Shown in pieces: positions 51,938 through 61,893 of a stretch of 64,000 nt of DNA. Location: the NCBI GenBank assembly GCA_049513455.1, contig JBEKWB010000039.1, positions 5,392-69,391 of the forward strand, given 5' to 3'. The notes below the pieces were generated by a model. That model ran no database searches. It was given only the letters and a program-made list of their open reading frames with translations, and had not been told where the DNA came from. This DNA is from Bog-473 sp049513455. Lineage in GTDB: Bacteria; Actinomycetota; Acidimicrobiia; Acidimicrobiales; RAAP-2. Position numbers and translations under genes: made by a program. Numbering within the stretch: the stretch's first letter is position 1; each line of letters starts with the position of its first letter.

Positions 51938-51951
51938 CGAACACACGTTCG
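51938..51951. promoter_or_regulatory. LexA (SOS) box upstream of recA
   Basis: CGAACACACGTTCG is a perfect CGAAC-N4-GTTCG palindrome, the core of the actinobacterial LexA site. It lies 170 bp upstream of the recA ATG, with TAGTAT at 51953-51958 immediately downstream as a plausible -10 element. The rest of the gap 51766-52120 contains no gene that I can support. Confidence 0.8.
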
Positions 51952-52120
51952 CTAGTATGAGCACAGGAGTTGATGGGCAGAGAGGCACAACGGCAGAGCC
52001 GGTCGGAGCGATGTCACACCCCGCCCGTAGGGTCACGCCGGCAGAGTGAGGGCGGAGTGGACTGCGGTTCGAACGTCCGACCAGTACGGATCGCTACACA
52101 GGACAAGAGGAGAGAAAAGA

Positions 52121-53173
<1,053 letters not shown>

Positions 53174-53178
53174 GTCGA

Positions 53179-53205
53179 TCCTCCTCCTCCTCCTCCTCCT
53201 CCTCC
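53179..53205. repeat. (TCC)9 microsatellite after recA
   Basis: Nine uninterrupted TCC triplets start six bases after the recA stop codon. It lies in the short gap between recA and the convergent DUF3048 gene. On the transcript of recA this would be a pyrimidine-only tract; on the opposite strand a GGA tract. Confidence 0.95.
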
Positions 53206-53295
53206 GCCGCTGTCGCAGCATCGAAGTTGCTCCGGGCCGACCCCGCCACTCCCTCGGGTGATCTGCCCGGAGCGCTTCGCGCCCCGGGCGCCTTC

Positions 53296-54396
53296 TTAGG
53301 GAGTCGTCGTCGCCGTAATGGTGTTGGGAACCAGCTCCACCCAGGTCTGGCCGGGCCGTAGGGGGATCTGCGCTCCGCTGGCGGTGAGGAACTGCGTGGG
53401 AGAGCCCAGCGAGGACCGGCTCCATGTGCCCGTGATCTCGGTGCCTCCTCTGAACACGTCGGCGACGCCGCTGGCGTTCGGGTAGAGGTCAGCCTGCACC
53501 TCCAAGCCACCCTCGCTGTTCTCGAGCCAGGGCCCGTAGCTGATCTGTACATACTGCACGATCACGTTGGCGGCGCTGTTCTGGACGCCGTCCGCCAGCA
53601 TGTCCGGGGTGGTCCCGTTGTAATAGCGCAGGAAGTCAGCCGTGGCGGGGTTGTACTTCCACGTGACGTCGGAGGTCCCGGAGAAGTCGATGGTCACGCT
53701 GGAAACCGGGGTCCCCTTGGGTGCCTCGCTCGAATAGGTGAAGAGGGGTTGAGGCGGGGTGGTCAGGGACGGACGGATGGACCACAACCGGGTGGTCGTG
53801 GAGTAGGTGTCGTACGGCGCGACACGACCGGAGGGATGTGTCTGGAGTGAGCCGTAGTACATCAGGTCGACGTTGACCAGAGGCGAGGCCTCAATGTTGG
53901 CCAGTACGCGATCGATGCCCCCCACGTGAACCAGCAGGGGCGTACCCAGTTGCCCGAGTAACCCGATGTCGATGTTGCGGGCCGAACGGACGGGCCCGAC
54001 GAGCGGGGCCTCCTGGCACTGGAAGACGGCGGCGTAGCGAGTGATGGCGCCTTCAACCGGCTCCTCGAAGACGATGTCGGCCTTGTCCATTCCACTCTGC
54101 GGCCGGGCCGCCGGGTAGTTGTCGATCTTCACGGCCAGTGCCGGTCGTTGCGGGACCGGGCTACCTCCGGGCACCGGTGTGCCCGTGAGCGGACACGTGG
54201 CAACGGCGGCCGGAGCCGCGGTGGTCGTCGTGGTCGACTTGCCCGTGGTGCCACTGGTGGTGTGGTGGGGCGTGGCGCCCGAGCACGCGGCGAGCATGAG
54301 CCCGGCCAATCCAGTAGCGGCGAGGACCCCCCGTCCGCGGCGTGATGGTGTCGAGGTGGCGTGCGTTCGATGTAGATCCATGATCGGAGTGCTCAT
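53296..54396 (-). CDS. DUF3048 lipoprotein
   Basis: A 366-aa protein with a lipoprotein signal peptide (VLAATGLAGLMLAACSGA, lipobox LAAC) followed by a threonine-rich linker and the DUF3048 domain: RPALAVKIDNYPAARPQSGM, ADIVFEEPVEGAITRYAAVF, GPVRSARNIDIGLLGQLG and GRVAPYDTYSTTTRL. The C-terminal part ends with LRPGQTWVELVPNTI, typical of this family. ATG 54396 and ATG 54381 are both possible; neither has a clear Shine-Dalgarno sequence. Function in the envelope is unknown; related YerB-like proteins occur in Bacillus. Confidence 0.88.
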   Translation of the reverse strand: MSTPIMDLHRTHATSTPSRRGRGVLAATGLAGLMLAACSGATPHHTTSGTTGKSTTTTTAAPAAVATCPLTGTPVPGGSPVPQRPALAVKIDNYPAARPQSGMDKADIVFEEPVEGAITRYAAVFQCQEAPLVGPVRSARNIDIGLLGQLGTPLLVHVGGIDRVLANIEASPLVNVDLMYYGSLQTHPSGRVAPYDTYSTTTRLWSIRPSLTTPPQPLFTYSSEAPKGTPVSSVTIDFSGTSDVTWKYNPATADFLRYYNGTTPDMLADGVQNSAANVIVQYVQISYGPWLENSEGGLEVQADLYPNASGVADVFRGGTEITGTWSRSSLGSPTQFLTASGAQIPLRPGQTWVELVPNTITATTTP

Positions 54397-54500
54397 CGTA
54401 GGGGATGCATCACGCCGCGGATGGTATGTGCGGACCGGCAGGTCCACTTGGGGACGGCCCTTTGTGTCACGGGTGGGCGGGCCACCTAACATTCCGCCCA

Positions 54501-55163
54501 ATGACTTGGGCCCGCTCCCTCCCGCGTCCGCTGCGCCGCGCCGCGACGTGGCTGGTGCACGCCGCATGGAACACCGCCGGAGAGCTGGCCGCCATCGGCC
54601 CGGACGACCCCCGGGGTCGCCGCTTCGGGGCGATGGGACGAGGCGCATGCCTGCTCTTCCCACAGGGGGCGATCTACAACGAGCAGTACATCCATGTGGG
54701 CGCGGGCACCATAGTGGGTCCCTACGCCTGCCTCACCGCGGGGATGGCGCCGGGCCAGGAGATGCCGACTGATCCGGTGGTGCGCATCGGGAACCGATGT
54801 GTCATTGGCCGTGGGTCGCACATCGTCGGGCACTGGTCGATCGAAATCGGCGATGACATCCAGACCGGCCCCTATGTGTACATCACCGACCAGAACCACA
54901 GTTACGCCGACCCGGTCGAACCCATCGGGCGGCAGTGGCCCACCGAGGCGGGAGTGCGCATCGGATCGGGGAGCTGGCTGGGGGCCAATGTGATCATCCT
55001 GCCCGGCGCCCAGATCGGGGAACACGTGGTCGTGGCCGCGGGCGCCGTGGTGCGCGGCACGTTTCCGGATCGCTGTGTGGTGGCCGGCGTCCCGGCGAAG
55101 ATCGTCCGCCGATGGGTGGACGGGCGGGGTTGGGTCGACGAGAAGGAGATCACCGCGCTCTGA
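54501..55163 (+). CDS. Hexapeptide-repeat (left-handed beta helix) acyltransferase
   Basis: A 220-aa acyltransferase with hexapeptide turns characteristic of the left-handed beta helix: IHVGAGTIVGPYACL, VRIGNRCVIGRGSHIVGHWS, IEIGDDIQTGPYVYITDQNH and GVRIGSGSWLGANVIILPGA. The ending VVVAAGAVVRGTFPDRCVVA then GVPAKIVRRW is that of maltose/galactoside-type O-acetyltransferases. The catalytic histidine is probably the one in ITDQNHSY. It is divergent from the DUF3048 gene. The acceptor is probably a sugar or other small molecule. Confidence 0.87.
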   Translation: MTWARSLPRPLRRAATWLVHAAWNTAGELAAIGPDDPRGRRFGAMGRGACLLFPQGAIYNEQYIHVGAGTIVGPYACLTAGMAPGQEMPTDPVVRIGNRCVIGRGSHIVGHWSIEIGDDIQTGPYVYITDQNHSYADPVEPIGRQWPTEAGVRIGSGSWLGANVIILPGAQIGEHVVVAAGAVVRGTFPDRCVVAGVPAKIVRRWVDGRGWVDEKEITAL

Positions 55164-55240
55164 GGTCCCGGAGCACGAAGGTGGAAGCACCGGGGGGGCG
55201 GTTGGAGCGGGCGGAGCTGGGCCAGTACCGTGAGGTCGGC

Positions 55241-56443
55241 ATGCCGGCCCTACTCCCTCATCTGGTGACCGTGAGCGGCCAGGATGCTCCCGGCATCGCC
55301 GAGCGACTCTTCGCCGCACTCGGGGAACGACGGATCGAAATCCGAGACGTCGAGCAGGTGCGGGTCCACGGGCGGTTGCTCCTCTGTGTGGAGATTGCGG
55401 GACTGGCGACGTCAGAGTGCGCCACGCTGCGCGCCGCCATCGCCGATCGGCTCACCGGGGACGCCGTGAACGTGACGGTTGATCCCCTGTTCGAGGCCGA
55501 GGACGCGGCGGAACATGACCGGTTTCTCGTCACCGCCCTGGCCCCCGAGATCGCCGCGGCGACCCTGGAGGGCATTTGCGGGCGCATCGCTGGCTGTGAC
55601 GGGAACATCGAGCGCATCGTGCGGCTCTCCGCCTATCCCGTGCACAGCTACGAATTTGCCGTGGCGGGAGGCGATCTCGACCTGCTTCGGCGGGCACTGG
55701 CCGATGAGGCGGTACGGCGGGAAGTCGACATCGCGGTCCAGGTGGACGGCCTCCATCGCCGGGCCAAGCATCTGATCGTCCTCGATGCCGATTCGACACT
55801 CCTCCAAGGTGAGGTCATCGACTTGTTGGCCGAGGCGTGCGGATGCGGCGCGCAGGTGAGAGAGGTGACCGAGGCGGCCATGGCGGGGGAGATCGATTTC
55901 GAGGATGCACTACGACGCCGAGTCCGGCTCCTGGCCGGGCTCGACCAGACCGCCCTGGACCGGGTCCGCGAATCTCTGCTCCTGTCCCCGGGTGCGCGTA
56001 CCCTGGTGAGGACGTTGAAACGGCTCGGCTACGAAACCGCCGTCGTGAGCGGCGGATTCACCCAGGTGATCGCCCCGTTGGCCGCCGAGCTGGGCATCGA
56101 CCATCTGGCGGCCAACGAATTGGAGATGGCCGGTGGCGTGCTCACCGGAGGACTGGTCGGACCCATCGTGGACCGAGTGGGGAAGGCCGACGCGCTGGTC
56201 CGCTTCGCCGCCGCCGCCGGCGTGCCGCAGTCCCGGACGATCGCGGTCGGAGACGGGGCGAACGATCTCGACATGCTGGCTGCCGCCGGGCTCGGCATCG
56301 CCTTCAATGCCAAACCTCTGGTCCGCCAGGCCGCCGATACGACCATCAACGTGCCGTACCTCGATGCCATCCTCTTCCTGCTCGGCATCAGTCGGGACGA
56401 GGTGGAGACAGCGGACCTGTTGGAGCAGGTGGGGCGGCGATGA
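55241..56443 (+). CDS. serB: Phosphoserine phosphatase SerB with N-terminal ACT domains
   Basis: A 400-aa HAD phosphatase completing serine synthesis. The first 175 residues contain two ACT-like modules (LVTVSGQDAPGIAERLFAAL and FLVTALAPEIAAATLEGICG), likely for serine feedback. The HAD core has the nucleophile motif VLDADSTLLQGEV, the serine in ETAVVSGGFTQVIAPLAAEL, and VGDGANDLDMLAAAGLGIAF with the Mg2+ aspartates. ATG 55241 follows GAGGT. The stop overlaps the next gene by ATGA. Confidence 0.95.
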   Translation: MPALLPHLVTVSGQDAPGIAERLFAALGERRIEIRDVEQVRVHGRLLLCVEIAGLATSECATLRAAIADRLTGDAVNVTVDPLFEAEDAAEHDRFLVTALAPEIAAATLEGICGRIAGCDGNIERIVRLSAYPVHSYEFAVAGGDLDLLRRALADEAVRREVDIAVQVDGLHRRAKHLIVLDADSTLLQGEVIDLLAEACGCGAQVREVTEAAMAGEIDFEDALRRRVRLLAGLDQTALDRVRESLLLSPGARTLVRTLKRLGYETAVVSGGFTQVIAPLAAELGIDHLAANELEMAGGVLTGGLVGPIVDRVGKADALVRFAAAAGVPQSRTIAVGDGANDLDMLAAAGLGIAFNAKPLVRQAADTTINVPYLDAILFLLGISRDEVETADLLEQVGRR

Positions 56444-57174
56444 CACCGTCGGGTGTCGTCAACGCATCTCATACGACCGAGGGGGGGTCGGAAGGTCCAG
56501 GCGGGAGGGCTGGGTCAGGCGCTCCTCGCGACAACCTGGGGCAGCGGCCGTTGCTGCGGGGGTGGATCCACGTGGCAGCTCTCATGGCCTGGCTCGTCGG
56601 CGGCCCTTTCCTCATCGCAGCCGGCCCCGATGGGGGAAGCAAGGCGGCGTTGACCGTCTACGTGCTCGCCATGCTGGCCATGTTCGGGGTCAGCGCCGTC
56701 TTTCATCGTGTCCGCTGGTCGGCACCGGCCTGGCGCCGCATGCGGCGAGCCGACCACAGCGCCATCTTCGTCGGCATCGCCGGGACGTCGACCGCGGTGG
56801 CCGGCCTCGCTCTGTCGGGCTGGTCCCAGGCCCTCATGGTCAGCCTGGTCTGGACCGGGGCGGTCGCCGGCATCGTGCTGCGCCAGGTCTGGCTCGACGC
56901 GCCGCAGTGGGCCGTCGCCATCCCCTACGTCGTGGTGGGATGGTGCTCGCTCGTTGTGGCCCCGCAGCTGTTCCGTGCCCTGGGCGGGGTCGGGTTCGCC
57001 CTCATGCTCATCGCCGGCATCGCCTACACGGCCGGTGCCCTCATCTACGCCCGCAAGTGGCCGGACCCCTGGCCCAAGGTGTTCGGGTTCCACGAGGTCT
57101 TCCATGCCTGTACGGTGATCGGAGCGGGCACGTTCGCCTATCTCATCGCGTTCATCGCCCTCCCGCGCTACTGA
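56440..57174 (+). CDS. Hemolysin III / PAQR family membrane protein
   Basis: A 244-aa protein with a glycine-rich 35-residue leader and seven predicted membrane helices. Conserved PAQR/HlyIII residues are present: the S-x3-FH motif (GVSAVFHRVRW), the D-H after helix 3 (RRADHSAIFVGIAGT) and the H-x3-H pair in the last region (GFHEVFHACTVIG). In this superfamily these histidines and the aspartate bind zinc in a hydrolase-like site. ATG 56440 overlaps the serB stop. The cellular role of bacterial members is not settled. Confidence 0.87.
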   Translation: MTPSGVVNASHTTEGGSEGPGGRAGSGAPRDNLGQRPLLRGWIHVAALMAWLVGGPFLIAAGPDGGSKAALTVYVLAMLAMFGVSAVFHRVRWSAPAWRRMRRADHSAIFVGIAGTSTAVAGLALSGWSQALMVSLVWTGAVAGIVLRQVWLDAPQWAVAIPYVVVGWCSLVVAPQLFRALGGVGFALMLIAGIAYTAGALIYARKWPDPWPKVFGFHEVFHACTVIGAGTFAYLIAFIALPRY

Positions 57175-57824
57175 GTCGAACGGGGTGGGGCTGACCTCGT
57201 GTCGGGGTCGGTGTGCTGCAAGAGCTCGATTCGACGAGCGAGGTTGACGGCGTGATCGCCCAGACGTTCATAGAACCGGGCCAAAAGGGTGACCTGGGCC
57301 GCCACGGCAGTAGGCATTCCTTCTGCGGCCACTTCGTTGGTTAGGCTTCGGTGCAACACGTTCATTTCCTCGTCGGCCTCTTCCAGCCGATCACCCAGCA
57401 ACGTTTGATCCCCGAAGGCATCAGCCGCCACCCTCCACATTTCCGCCGCGACTTCGGTCATCAGCTGGATGATCCCCCGACTTCGAGAGCTCATCGTTCT
57501 TCCCAGATTGTTCACCGCTCGCTGGGCGATGTGCTCGGCCAGATCGGCACTCCGTTCCAGTTCGGGGATGATGAGGAGCAGTGCCACCATGTAGCGGAGC
57601 TCGGCTCCTTGTACGGGACGGGCGTTGAGTTGATCCCAGACCAGCATCTCGACTTCGGACGTCAGTTCGTCCACGTCCTGATCCCCATCGATGACCGATT
57701 GACCGAGCGCCGGGTTGACCCCCAGCAGCGCTTCGGTGGCGCGTGCAAGAGCCTCTGAGACCAGGGCAAACAACTGGATCACCTTGCGCTCGATCAAGAC
57801 GAGACCCGGGTCAGGCGTGCTCAT
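57168..57824 (-). CDS. phoU: Phosphate transport regulator PhoU
   Basis: A 218-aa all-helical PhoU protein with two three-helix bundles. Each carries the metal-binding E/DxxxD/E pattern: AVIDGDQDVDELTSEVEML-like in the first (VIDGDQDVDELTSEVEM) and FGDQTLLGDRLEEADEEMN in the second; conserved RYMVALLLIIPELERSADLA and RFYERLGDHAVNLARRI are visible. ATG 57824 is preferred; ATG 57854 is in frame. No pst transporter or phoR/phoB pair is adjacent. It overlaps the convergent hlyIII gene by seven bases. Confidence 0.9.
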   Translation of the reverse strand: MSTPDPGLVLIERKVIQLFALVSEALARATEALLGVNPALGQSVIDGDQDVDELTSEVEMLVWDQLNARPVQGAELRYMVALLLIIPELERSADLAEHIAQRAVNNLGRTMSSRSRGIIQLMTEVAAEMWRVAADAFGDQTLLGDRLEEADEEMNVLHRSLTNEVAAEGMPTAVAAQVTLLARFYERLGDHAVNLARRIELLQHTDPDTRSAPPRSTQ

Positions 57825-57879
57825 CGCTGACTGACGATACCCGTTTGAGGACATCTAAATTTCGAGGTTTGTTCGCGTG

Positions 57880-57972
57880 TCATTCACCTGCGAGGACACG
57901 GCGCCGTAGTGCGGCAGCCGATTTCAGGGCTTCTACCCTCGAAGCCGAGTCACGACGAGAGGACCGGTTCAT
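57880..57972 (-). CDS. Candidate 30-aa basic small protein
   Basis: A 30-codon frame starting at ATG 57972 with AAAGGAAGG just upstream. The product is basic and helical in composition (SSRRDSASRVEALKSAAALR then RRVLAGE). It lies in the 303-bp gap between phoU and the LLM oxidoreductase gene, in the same direction. The remaining gap sequence shows no other gene that I can support. Existence as a protein is uncertain. Confidence 0.3.
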   Translation of the reverse strand: MNRSSRRDSASRVEALKSAAALRRRVLAGE

Positions 57973-58127
57973 TGCCTTCCTTTATATGAGCACGCCGGAG
58001 GCGAGGAGGCCCTTCACAGTCTCGAGGGGCTCTTCAACGAGAGCGTACTGTCCTTCTCTCTTCTCCAACCTCTCTTCGGTGCCGGCCAGCCAGAGCACGA
58101 GCTGAGGAACGGAGTCGACGAGCCGTC

Positions 58128-58982
58128 CTAGCCGAGGGCAGCGGCAACGGGCAGTAGCGCCGTTAATGAGTCCAGTTCGGCTTGGATCTCGTCAGCGCTG
58201 CCCGATGGCACGCGTAGCACGACTTCCCTGATACCGAGCTCCGCGTAGTGTTCGAGTTTGGCGGAGCTGCCAATGGTGCCGAAGGGAATCACGGCGATAT
58301 CGGCCGGATTCCGCCCCTTCTCCTCCGTGAGCCGGTGCAGCCTGGGGAGGACATCGGCCAACCCGCTACCCCCGATGGGCATCCATCCGTCTGCGTACTC
58401 GGCCACGGCTCGGAGCACCGCATCTCCCGAACCACCTCCGATAAGCACCCGGACCCGCGGCTGTTGCACGGGCTTGGGCCACGCCCAGGCCGGAGGAAGG
58501 TCGACGAATTCGCCGTGGAACTCGGCTTGTTCCTGCGACCAGAGCGCTTGCATGCACAACAGATATTCGCGAACGATGGCGTGCCGTCGCCCGAATTCCA
58601 CTCCGTGGTCCTCCGCCTCTGCCCGGTTCCATCCGAAGCCGATTCCCAAGGTGAAACGGCCGCCGGAGAGATGGTCGAGGGTGGCGACCTGCTTGGCCAG
58701 GACGATCGGATCGTGTTGGGCGGCCAGAAGGATCCCCGTCCCGAGGGCGATCCTCTCGGTGGTCGCCACCGCGGTCGAAAGGGCGACGAGGGGGCAGAGT
58801 CCCCTGCGATAGTCCTCCACCCGGACACCTTCGACGAGTGCCGGCGGCACGTCGGCCCGGAGGGGGAGATGCGTGTGCTCGGGGAGATAGAGCGAGTCGA
58901 AGCCGCGTTCCTCGGCCGCGCGGGCAAGCGCGGCGGGGGCCATATCGCGATCAGTGAGGAATGCCGTGACGCCGAGACGCAT
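58128..58982 (-). CDS. LLM-class F420-dependent oxidoreductase
   Basis: A 284-aa luciferase-like TIM-barrel oxidoreductase. Typical blocks are ARAAEERGFDSLYLPEHTHL near residue 20, TERIALGTGILLAAQHDPIV, LDHLSGGRFTLGIGFGWNR and RVLIGGGSGDAVLRAVAEYA with DGWMP. The pattern GIGFGWNRAE with a later E-F-x-R-R is that of the actinobacterial F420-binding subgroup rather than flavin monooxygenases. ATG 58982 starts the first strand; longer in-frame starts lack any barrel sequence. The substrate is unknown. Confidence 0.87.
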   Translation of the reverse strand: MRLGVTAFLTDRDMAPAALARAAEERGFDSLYLPEHTHLPLRADVPPALVEGVRVEDYRRGLCPLVALSTAVATTERIALGTGILLAAQHDPIVLAKQVATLDHLSGGRFTLGIGFGWNRAEAEDHGVEFGRRHAIVREYLLCMQALWSQEQAEFHGEFVDLPPAWAWPKPVQQPRVRVLIGGGSGDAVLRAVAEYADGWMPIGGSGLADVLPRLHRLTEEKGRNPADIAVIPFGTIGSSAKLEHYAELGIREVVLRVPSGSADEIQAELDSLTALLPVAAALG

Positions 58983-59237
58983 GAGGCTCAGGCCGCGGCC
59001 TTCAGGTCTTCCATCCGACCCACCGCGGACGGGGTGCAGAAGGCGAGGAGCTGACGGGCGACGTTGCCCATATTCGACGTGATCACGGGACGACCCTACC
59101 GGCACGGCTAGCGGCCCCGCTATGCCGGGAGGTCGTCAGGGGGAGCGAGGGCGGTGTGGGGCACCTCAGGGCACCGGGGCGATCCTCGGCGAAGCCGGCA
59201 CCGTGGCACTCTTGGTCCGGTGGATCCCGGTCACGAC

Positions 59238-60788
59238 ATGGCGGCGCGTTTCCGGCGTTCTGCCTCTCTACGACGTCTGGCCGTCGGGTTTGGTCTTTCG
59301 TTGCTGCTTGCCGCGTGCGGAGGTGCGGGAGGGGCGATGAACAGTGCGTCTCGTTCCTTCGACCCGACGACCACCTCGGAGGCGACCTCGACGACCACGA
59401 CGACGACCACGACGACCCCCGAGCCGCCGGTCACGCCGATCACCTGGGTCGCGTGCGGCGGCGACCTCCAGTGTGGGACCTTGACGGTTCCACTCGACTA
59501 TGCGCGTCCGGAAGGTGCAACCATCGGGATCGCGGTGGAGCGGCACTTGGCGGACGTACCGGCAGACCGGATCGGATCGTTGGTGATCAATCCCGGCGGC
59601 CCGGGTGTGTCGGGAATCGACGATTTTGCCAACGAGCTCGCTGCGCTCACTCCCCAGCTTCTCGACGATTTCGACATCGTGACCTTCGATCCTCGGGGCG
59701 TGCAGCGCAGCAGTCCGGTGACCTGTGGTGAGACGCAGGGCGCCGCCGAAGGTCCGTTGCCTAACCCCGTCCCGCAGACCGCCAACGAACAGAAGGCGCT
59801 TCTCGCCAATATGAGGCAGTTCGCGAGCGACTGCGAACAGGCGAGCGGAGCGATACTCCCGTACGTCGGAACGGTCGATGTGGCCCGTGACCTGGACCGC
59901 CTTCGACAGGCACTGGGTGAGAGCGGACTTACCTACATGGGTCAGTCGTACGGCACCCTCCTGGGCGCCACGTACGCCCAACTGTTTCCGACTCATATCC
60001 GCGCCATGGTCCTCGACAGTTCGATCGACCCCGCGCTTTCATTCGACCAGATGACGCTGGGTCAGGCGGAGGGATTTGAGGGAGTGCTCAATTCGTTCTT
60101 CGCGTGGTGCGCCGCCACTCCATCGTGTCAATGGCGTCCGGCCGGGGACCCCACGTCGGCCATTGTGACGCTGATCGCGCGCAGCTATACCAACCCGGCG
60201 CCGGCCGGCGCCGGCCGTACGGCCGGAACCGGGGAACTTTACGATGCGCTCCTCGACGGCCTCTACTCAGAGTCTGACTGGCCCACCCTCGGTGCTGCGT
60301 TAGGGGCTGACGAGGATGGTGACGGATCCGCTGTCGTGGCCATGTCCAATCACTACAGCACGGATGGTTCGACGAACGGGGCCGACGCCGCGGAGGCCAT
60401 CGACTGTCTCGACCATCCGGCTTCCAAGGACCTCGCGTCCTACGGCGCGCTGGCCGCGTTGTTTGCCACTTCGGCGCCGGTGTTCGGACCATTGCTGGCG
60501 TGGGGAGAGGCCGGATGTGCGGTTTGGCCGACCGCACCCACCCGTACGCCCTCGCCGGCGACTGCGCCAGGGTCCCCTCCTATTCTGGTTATCGGTACGA
60601 CCCAGGATCCGGCCACTCCGTACTCGTGGTCGGTCAGCCTGGCCCACGAGCTCAGTCAGGGACACTTGCTGACGGTGGAGGGGAGTGATCATGTCTCCTA
60701 CTTCTACAGCTCCTGTGTGCGCGCCTACGTTCAGACGTATTTCATCAGTCTCGCGACACCCCCGGTTGGTGCCACCTGCAGCGACTGA
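59238..60788 (+). CDS. Secreted alpha/beta-hydrolase lipoprotein (tripeptidyl aminopeptidase-like)
   Basis: A 516-aa protein with a lipoprotein signal peptide (RRLAVGFGLSLLLAACGGAG) and a threonine-rich linker. The hydrolase starts with CGTLTVPLDYARPEGATIGI, has the oxyanion-region SLVINPGGPGVSG, the nucleophile elbow TYMGQSYGTLLGATY (Ser in GQSYG), the acid in GTTQDPATPYSWS and the histidine in VEGSDHVSYFYSSC. This is the SlpD/TAP-like peptidase family (C-terminal TAP domain). ATG 59238 is chosen because it gives an immediate signal peptide. It is likely anchored outside the membrane. Confidence 0.88.
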   Translation: MAARFRRSASLRRLAVGFGLSLLLAACGGAGGAMNSASRSFDPTTTSEATSTTTTTTTTTPEPPVTPITWVACGGDLQCGTLTVPLDYARPEGATIGIAVERHLADVPADRIGSLVINPGGPGVSGIDDFANELAALTPQLLDDFDIVTFDPRGVQRSSPVTCGETQGAAEGPLPNPVPQTANEQKALLANMRQFASDCEQASGAILPYVGTVDVARDLDRLRQALGESGLTYMGQSYGTLLGATYAQLFPTHIRAMVLDSSIDPALSFDQMTLGQAEGFEGVLNSFFAWCAATPSCQWRPAGDPTSAIVTLIARSYTNPAPAGAGRTAGTGELYDALLDGLYSESDWPTLGAALGADEDGDGSAVVAMSNHYSTDGSTNGADAAEAIDCLDHPASKDLASYGALAALFATSAPVFGPLLAWGEAGCAVWPTAPTRTPSPATAPGSPPILVIGTTQDPATPYSWSVSLAHELSQGHLLTVEGSDHVSYFYSSCVRAYVQTYFISLATPPVGATCSD

Positions 60789-60868
60789 GCTCGACCGCCG
60801 AGTTGGTCCCCGACCTTGACGACGCGCCATAGTGGGCGCCGCAACAGCCCGCGAGAGAGGAGAGACCC

Positions 60869-61630
60869 ATGGCAGCCCGAGAAGAGGCATTGAGTGCCGC
60901 GAATGTGCTCATCCCCGGCCATGGCGGCGACCAGATCAATGCATATCAGGCGCTGACGGGTGAACCGGGGCCACGGCCTGGCGTACTGGTCATCCACCAC
61001 CTGCCCGGATGGGACTCGCCCACGAAGGAGATCACGCGACGGTTCGCGGCCAACGGCTACAACGCCATCTGTCCCAACCTCTACGCCCGCGAAGGGCTCG
61101 ACACCGATCCCGACGACGCCGCCGCGGCGGCCCGAGGCAAGGGCGGTGTTCCCGATGAGCAGTTCGTCGGTGACGCGAGTGGGGCCATCGAAGCCCTACG
61201 TGCGCTCCCCAACTCCAACGGGAAGGTCGGTGTCATCGGGTACTGCTCGGGCGGTCGCCAGTCGTTCCTCACGGCCGTGAGCCTCCCGGTCGGTGCCGCC
61301 GTCGACTCCCACGGGGCATTCGTCACCGGGACCATCCCGGACGGATTTCCTCTCAAGGTGGTGACGCTGGTGGACCGGACGCCCTCGCTCCGCTGCCCGC
61401 TGCTCGGTCTCTTCGGGGACGACGACCAGTTCCCCACACCCGAACATGTGGCGGAACTCGAGCGAGCGCTGGTCGCGGCCGGAAAGACCTATGAGTTCCA
61501 CAGCTACGAAGGTGCGGGCCACGCCTTCTTCGCCACCGATCGTCCGAGCTTCCGCCCTGAGGCGGCGTTGGACGGCTGGCAGCGGATCTTCTCGTGGTTC
61601 GGGACCTACCTTGCCGATTCGGAGGTCTGA
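60869..61630 (+). CDS. Dienelactone hydrolase family protein
   Basis: A 253-aa alpha/beta hydrolase. The nucleophile is a cysteine in VIGYCSGGRQSFL, as in dienelactone hydrolases; the acid lies in LLGLFGDDDQFPTPE and the histidine in YEGAGHAFFATDRPSFRPEA. The start VLVIHHLPGWD fits the oxyanion region. GAGAGGAGAG precedes ATG 60869. A small DUF6295 gene begins 2 bp after its stop codon, suggesting an operon. In the family these enzymes cleave cyclic esters from aromatic degradation, but many members have other substrates. Confidence 0.9.
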   Translation: MAAREEALSAANVLIPGHGGDQINAYQALTGEPGPRPGVLVIHHLPGWDSPTKEITRRFAANGYNAICPNLYAREGLDTDPDDAAAAARGKGGVPDEQFVGDASGAIEALRALPNSNGKVGVIGYCSGGRQSFLTAVSLPVGAAVDSHGAFVTGTIPDGFPLKVVTLVDRTPSLRCPLLGLFGDDDQFPTPEHVAELERALVAAGKTYEFHSYEGAGHAFFATDRPSFRPEAALDGWQRIFSWFGTYLADSEV

Positions 61631-61632
61631 TC

Positions 61633-61893
61633 ATGTGCTCGTACCTCACCGTTCCCGTTGACATCACCGGTAGTGCCAAGGGGCCCGATGGTTGGTTCTC
61701 CGTCACGGCGGCCTCGGTCTACTTCGACCATCCGTTCCACGCGCCACTCGAGCACGCGCTCAACATCGACTTCGTCGACCGGGACCGTGGCCCCCGAGCC
61801 CGCGTGGCTGTGGAACTGAGTGCCGATTCCGCCCGAGAGCTCGTCCGTTGCATTGAAGTCGCTCTTGACGCGGCAGGAGAGGCGGCGCGTTAG
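61633..61893 (+). CDS. DUF6295-like small protein
   Basis: An 86-aa protein beginning CSYLTVPVDITGSAKGPDGW and ending with a helix SADSARELVRCIEVALDAAG. The central VYFDHPFHAPLEHALNIDFV includes two histidines. This resembles small actinobacterial proteins annotated DUF6295. GGAGGT at 61621-61626 lies inside the end of the dienelactone hydrolase gene, so the two are co-translated. Its last four bases overlap the convergent hydrolase gene. The function is unknown. Confidence 0.75.
   Translation: MCSYLTVPVDITGSAKGPDGWFSVTAASVYFDHPFHAPLEHALNIDFVDRDRGPRARVAVELSADSARELVRCIEVALDAAGEAAR

Noticed and set aside
50189..52036. A single 615-codon minus-strand frame covering both secreted proteins
   Set aside because: Only its last 245 codons look like protein, with a signal peptide and ribosome binding site at 50926. 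The upstream part is out of phase with the second secreted protein, which has its own signal peptide.
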